This document shows positions 63,976 through 64,000 of a stretch of DNA of 64,000 nucleotides, piece by piece. Source of the stretch: Phycisphaerales bacterium (GTDB taxonomy: Bacteria; Planctomycetota; Phycisphaerae; Phycisphaerales; UBA1924). Location of the stretch: the NCBI GenBank assembly GCA_029260265.1, contig JAJDDO010000019.1, positions 1 to 64,000 of the forward strand, in the 5' to 3' direction. Numbering within the stretch: position 1 is the first letter of the stretch; every line of letters begins with the position of its first letter. The notes below the pieces were generated by a model. That model made no database searches and was not told where the DNA came from. It saw only the letters and a list, made by a program, of their open reading frames with translations. The translations under genes and the position numbers were made by a program.

Positions 63976-64000
63976 CTGCATCTCCGTGGATAAATGACAA

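Overview
The window looks like a chromosomal segment of a planctomycete of the class Phycisphaerae (order Phycisphaerales or close). This is inferred from gene content and style: moderately high G+C, heavy use of CGATCG-rich codons, secreted proteins ending in paired GC-type dockerin-like repeats (NLQD[IV]F[AG]-type), a PEP-CTERM-like tail ending in RRRR, a fibro-slime protein, a DUF4139 protein, a CRTAC1/ASPIC protein and a short AMP nucleosidase. No rRNA, CRISPR array, prophage or insertion sequence was seen. The first ~310 bases differ sharply: they are much richer in G+C, hold a 55-base C homopolymer, and are open in one minus-strand frame with algal-like composition. They are best treated as a chimeric or contaminant join.

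Layout. 425-3079: gyrB (-). 3280-4335: membrane protein (+). 4363-8782: minus-strand chain rarA, methyltransferase, 5-formyl-THF cyclo-ligase and LysM/L,D-transpeptidase, the last three coupled by overlapping stop and start codons. 8907-10822: acyltransferase and PDZ protein (+). 10819-14144: small HD (p)ppGpp hydrolase-like protein and a GH35-like protein (-). 14480-16390: GNAT and YchF (-). 16495-19053: tRNA-Arg, murQ-nagZ (peptidoglycan recycling) and a lipoprotein (+). 19161-20336: fibro-slime protein and a small peptide (-). 20642-21976: murA (+). 22002-24124: hpf-ptsN-HPr operon and a DUF502 protein (-). 24302-26592: galE and a dockerin-tailed secreted protein (+). Then a bidirectional terminator and tRNA-Ile.

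26820-34642 is a five-gene minus-strand unit: VWA protein, VIT-VWA protein, DUF4139 protein, OmpR-type regulator, sensor kinase. It is preceded by two tandem 11-bp direct repeats of the kind OmpR/PhoB-family regulators bind. 34757-43076 is a second five-gene minus-strand unit: GCS2-type carboxylate-amine ligase fused to CBS domains, AstE/aspartoacylase-like zinc deacylase, lipoprotein gamma-glutamyltransferase, an unrecognised secreted protein, and an Fsr-like MFS transporter. Together these read as a gamma-glutamyl metabolite make/process/transport module and are the best candidates here for undescribed systems.

43410-51253 holds a secreted M14 carboxypeptidase with dockerin-like tail (+), a heme-oxygenase-like protein (+), a BtuF-like lipoprotein, a BshC-like protein, a glycosyltransferase, a conserved hypothetical and an ABC ATPase (-). 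51418-64000 holds a small protein, a DUF885 protein, tRNA-Gln, AMP nucleosidase, a CRTAC1/dockerin protein, an ABC exporter, a DUF4114/PEP-CTERM-like protein, a dicarboxylate symporter, argS and an outer-membrane porin. A strong nested inverted repeat lies in the convergent gap between argS and the porin gene.

Taken together the cell has a Gram-negative envelope (porin, periplasmic lipoproteins) and peptidoglycan metabolism (murA, murQ, nagZ, L,D-transpeptidase). All coordinates and motifs were read by eye. No database search, GC computation or structure prediction was run.
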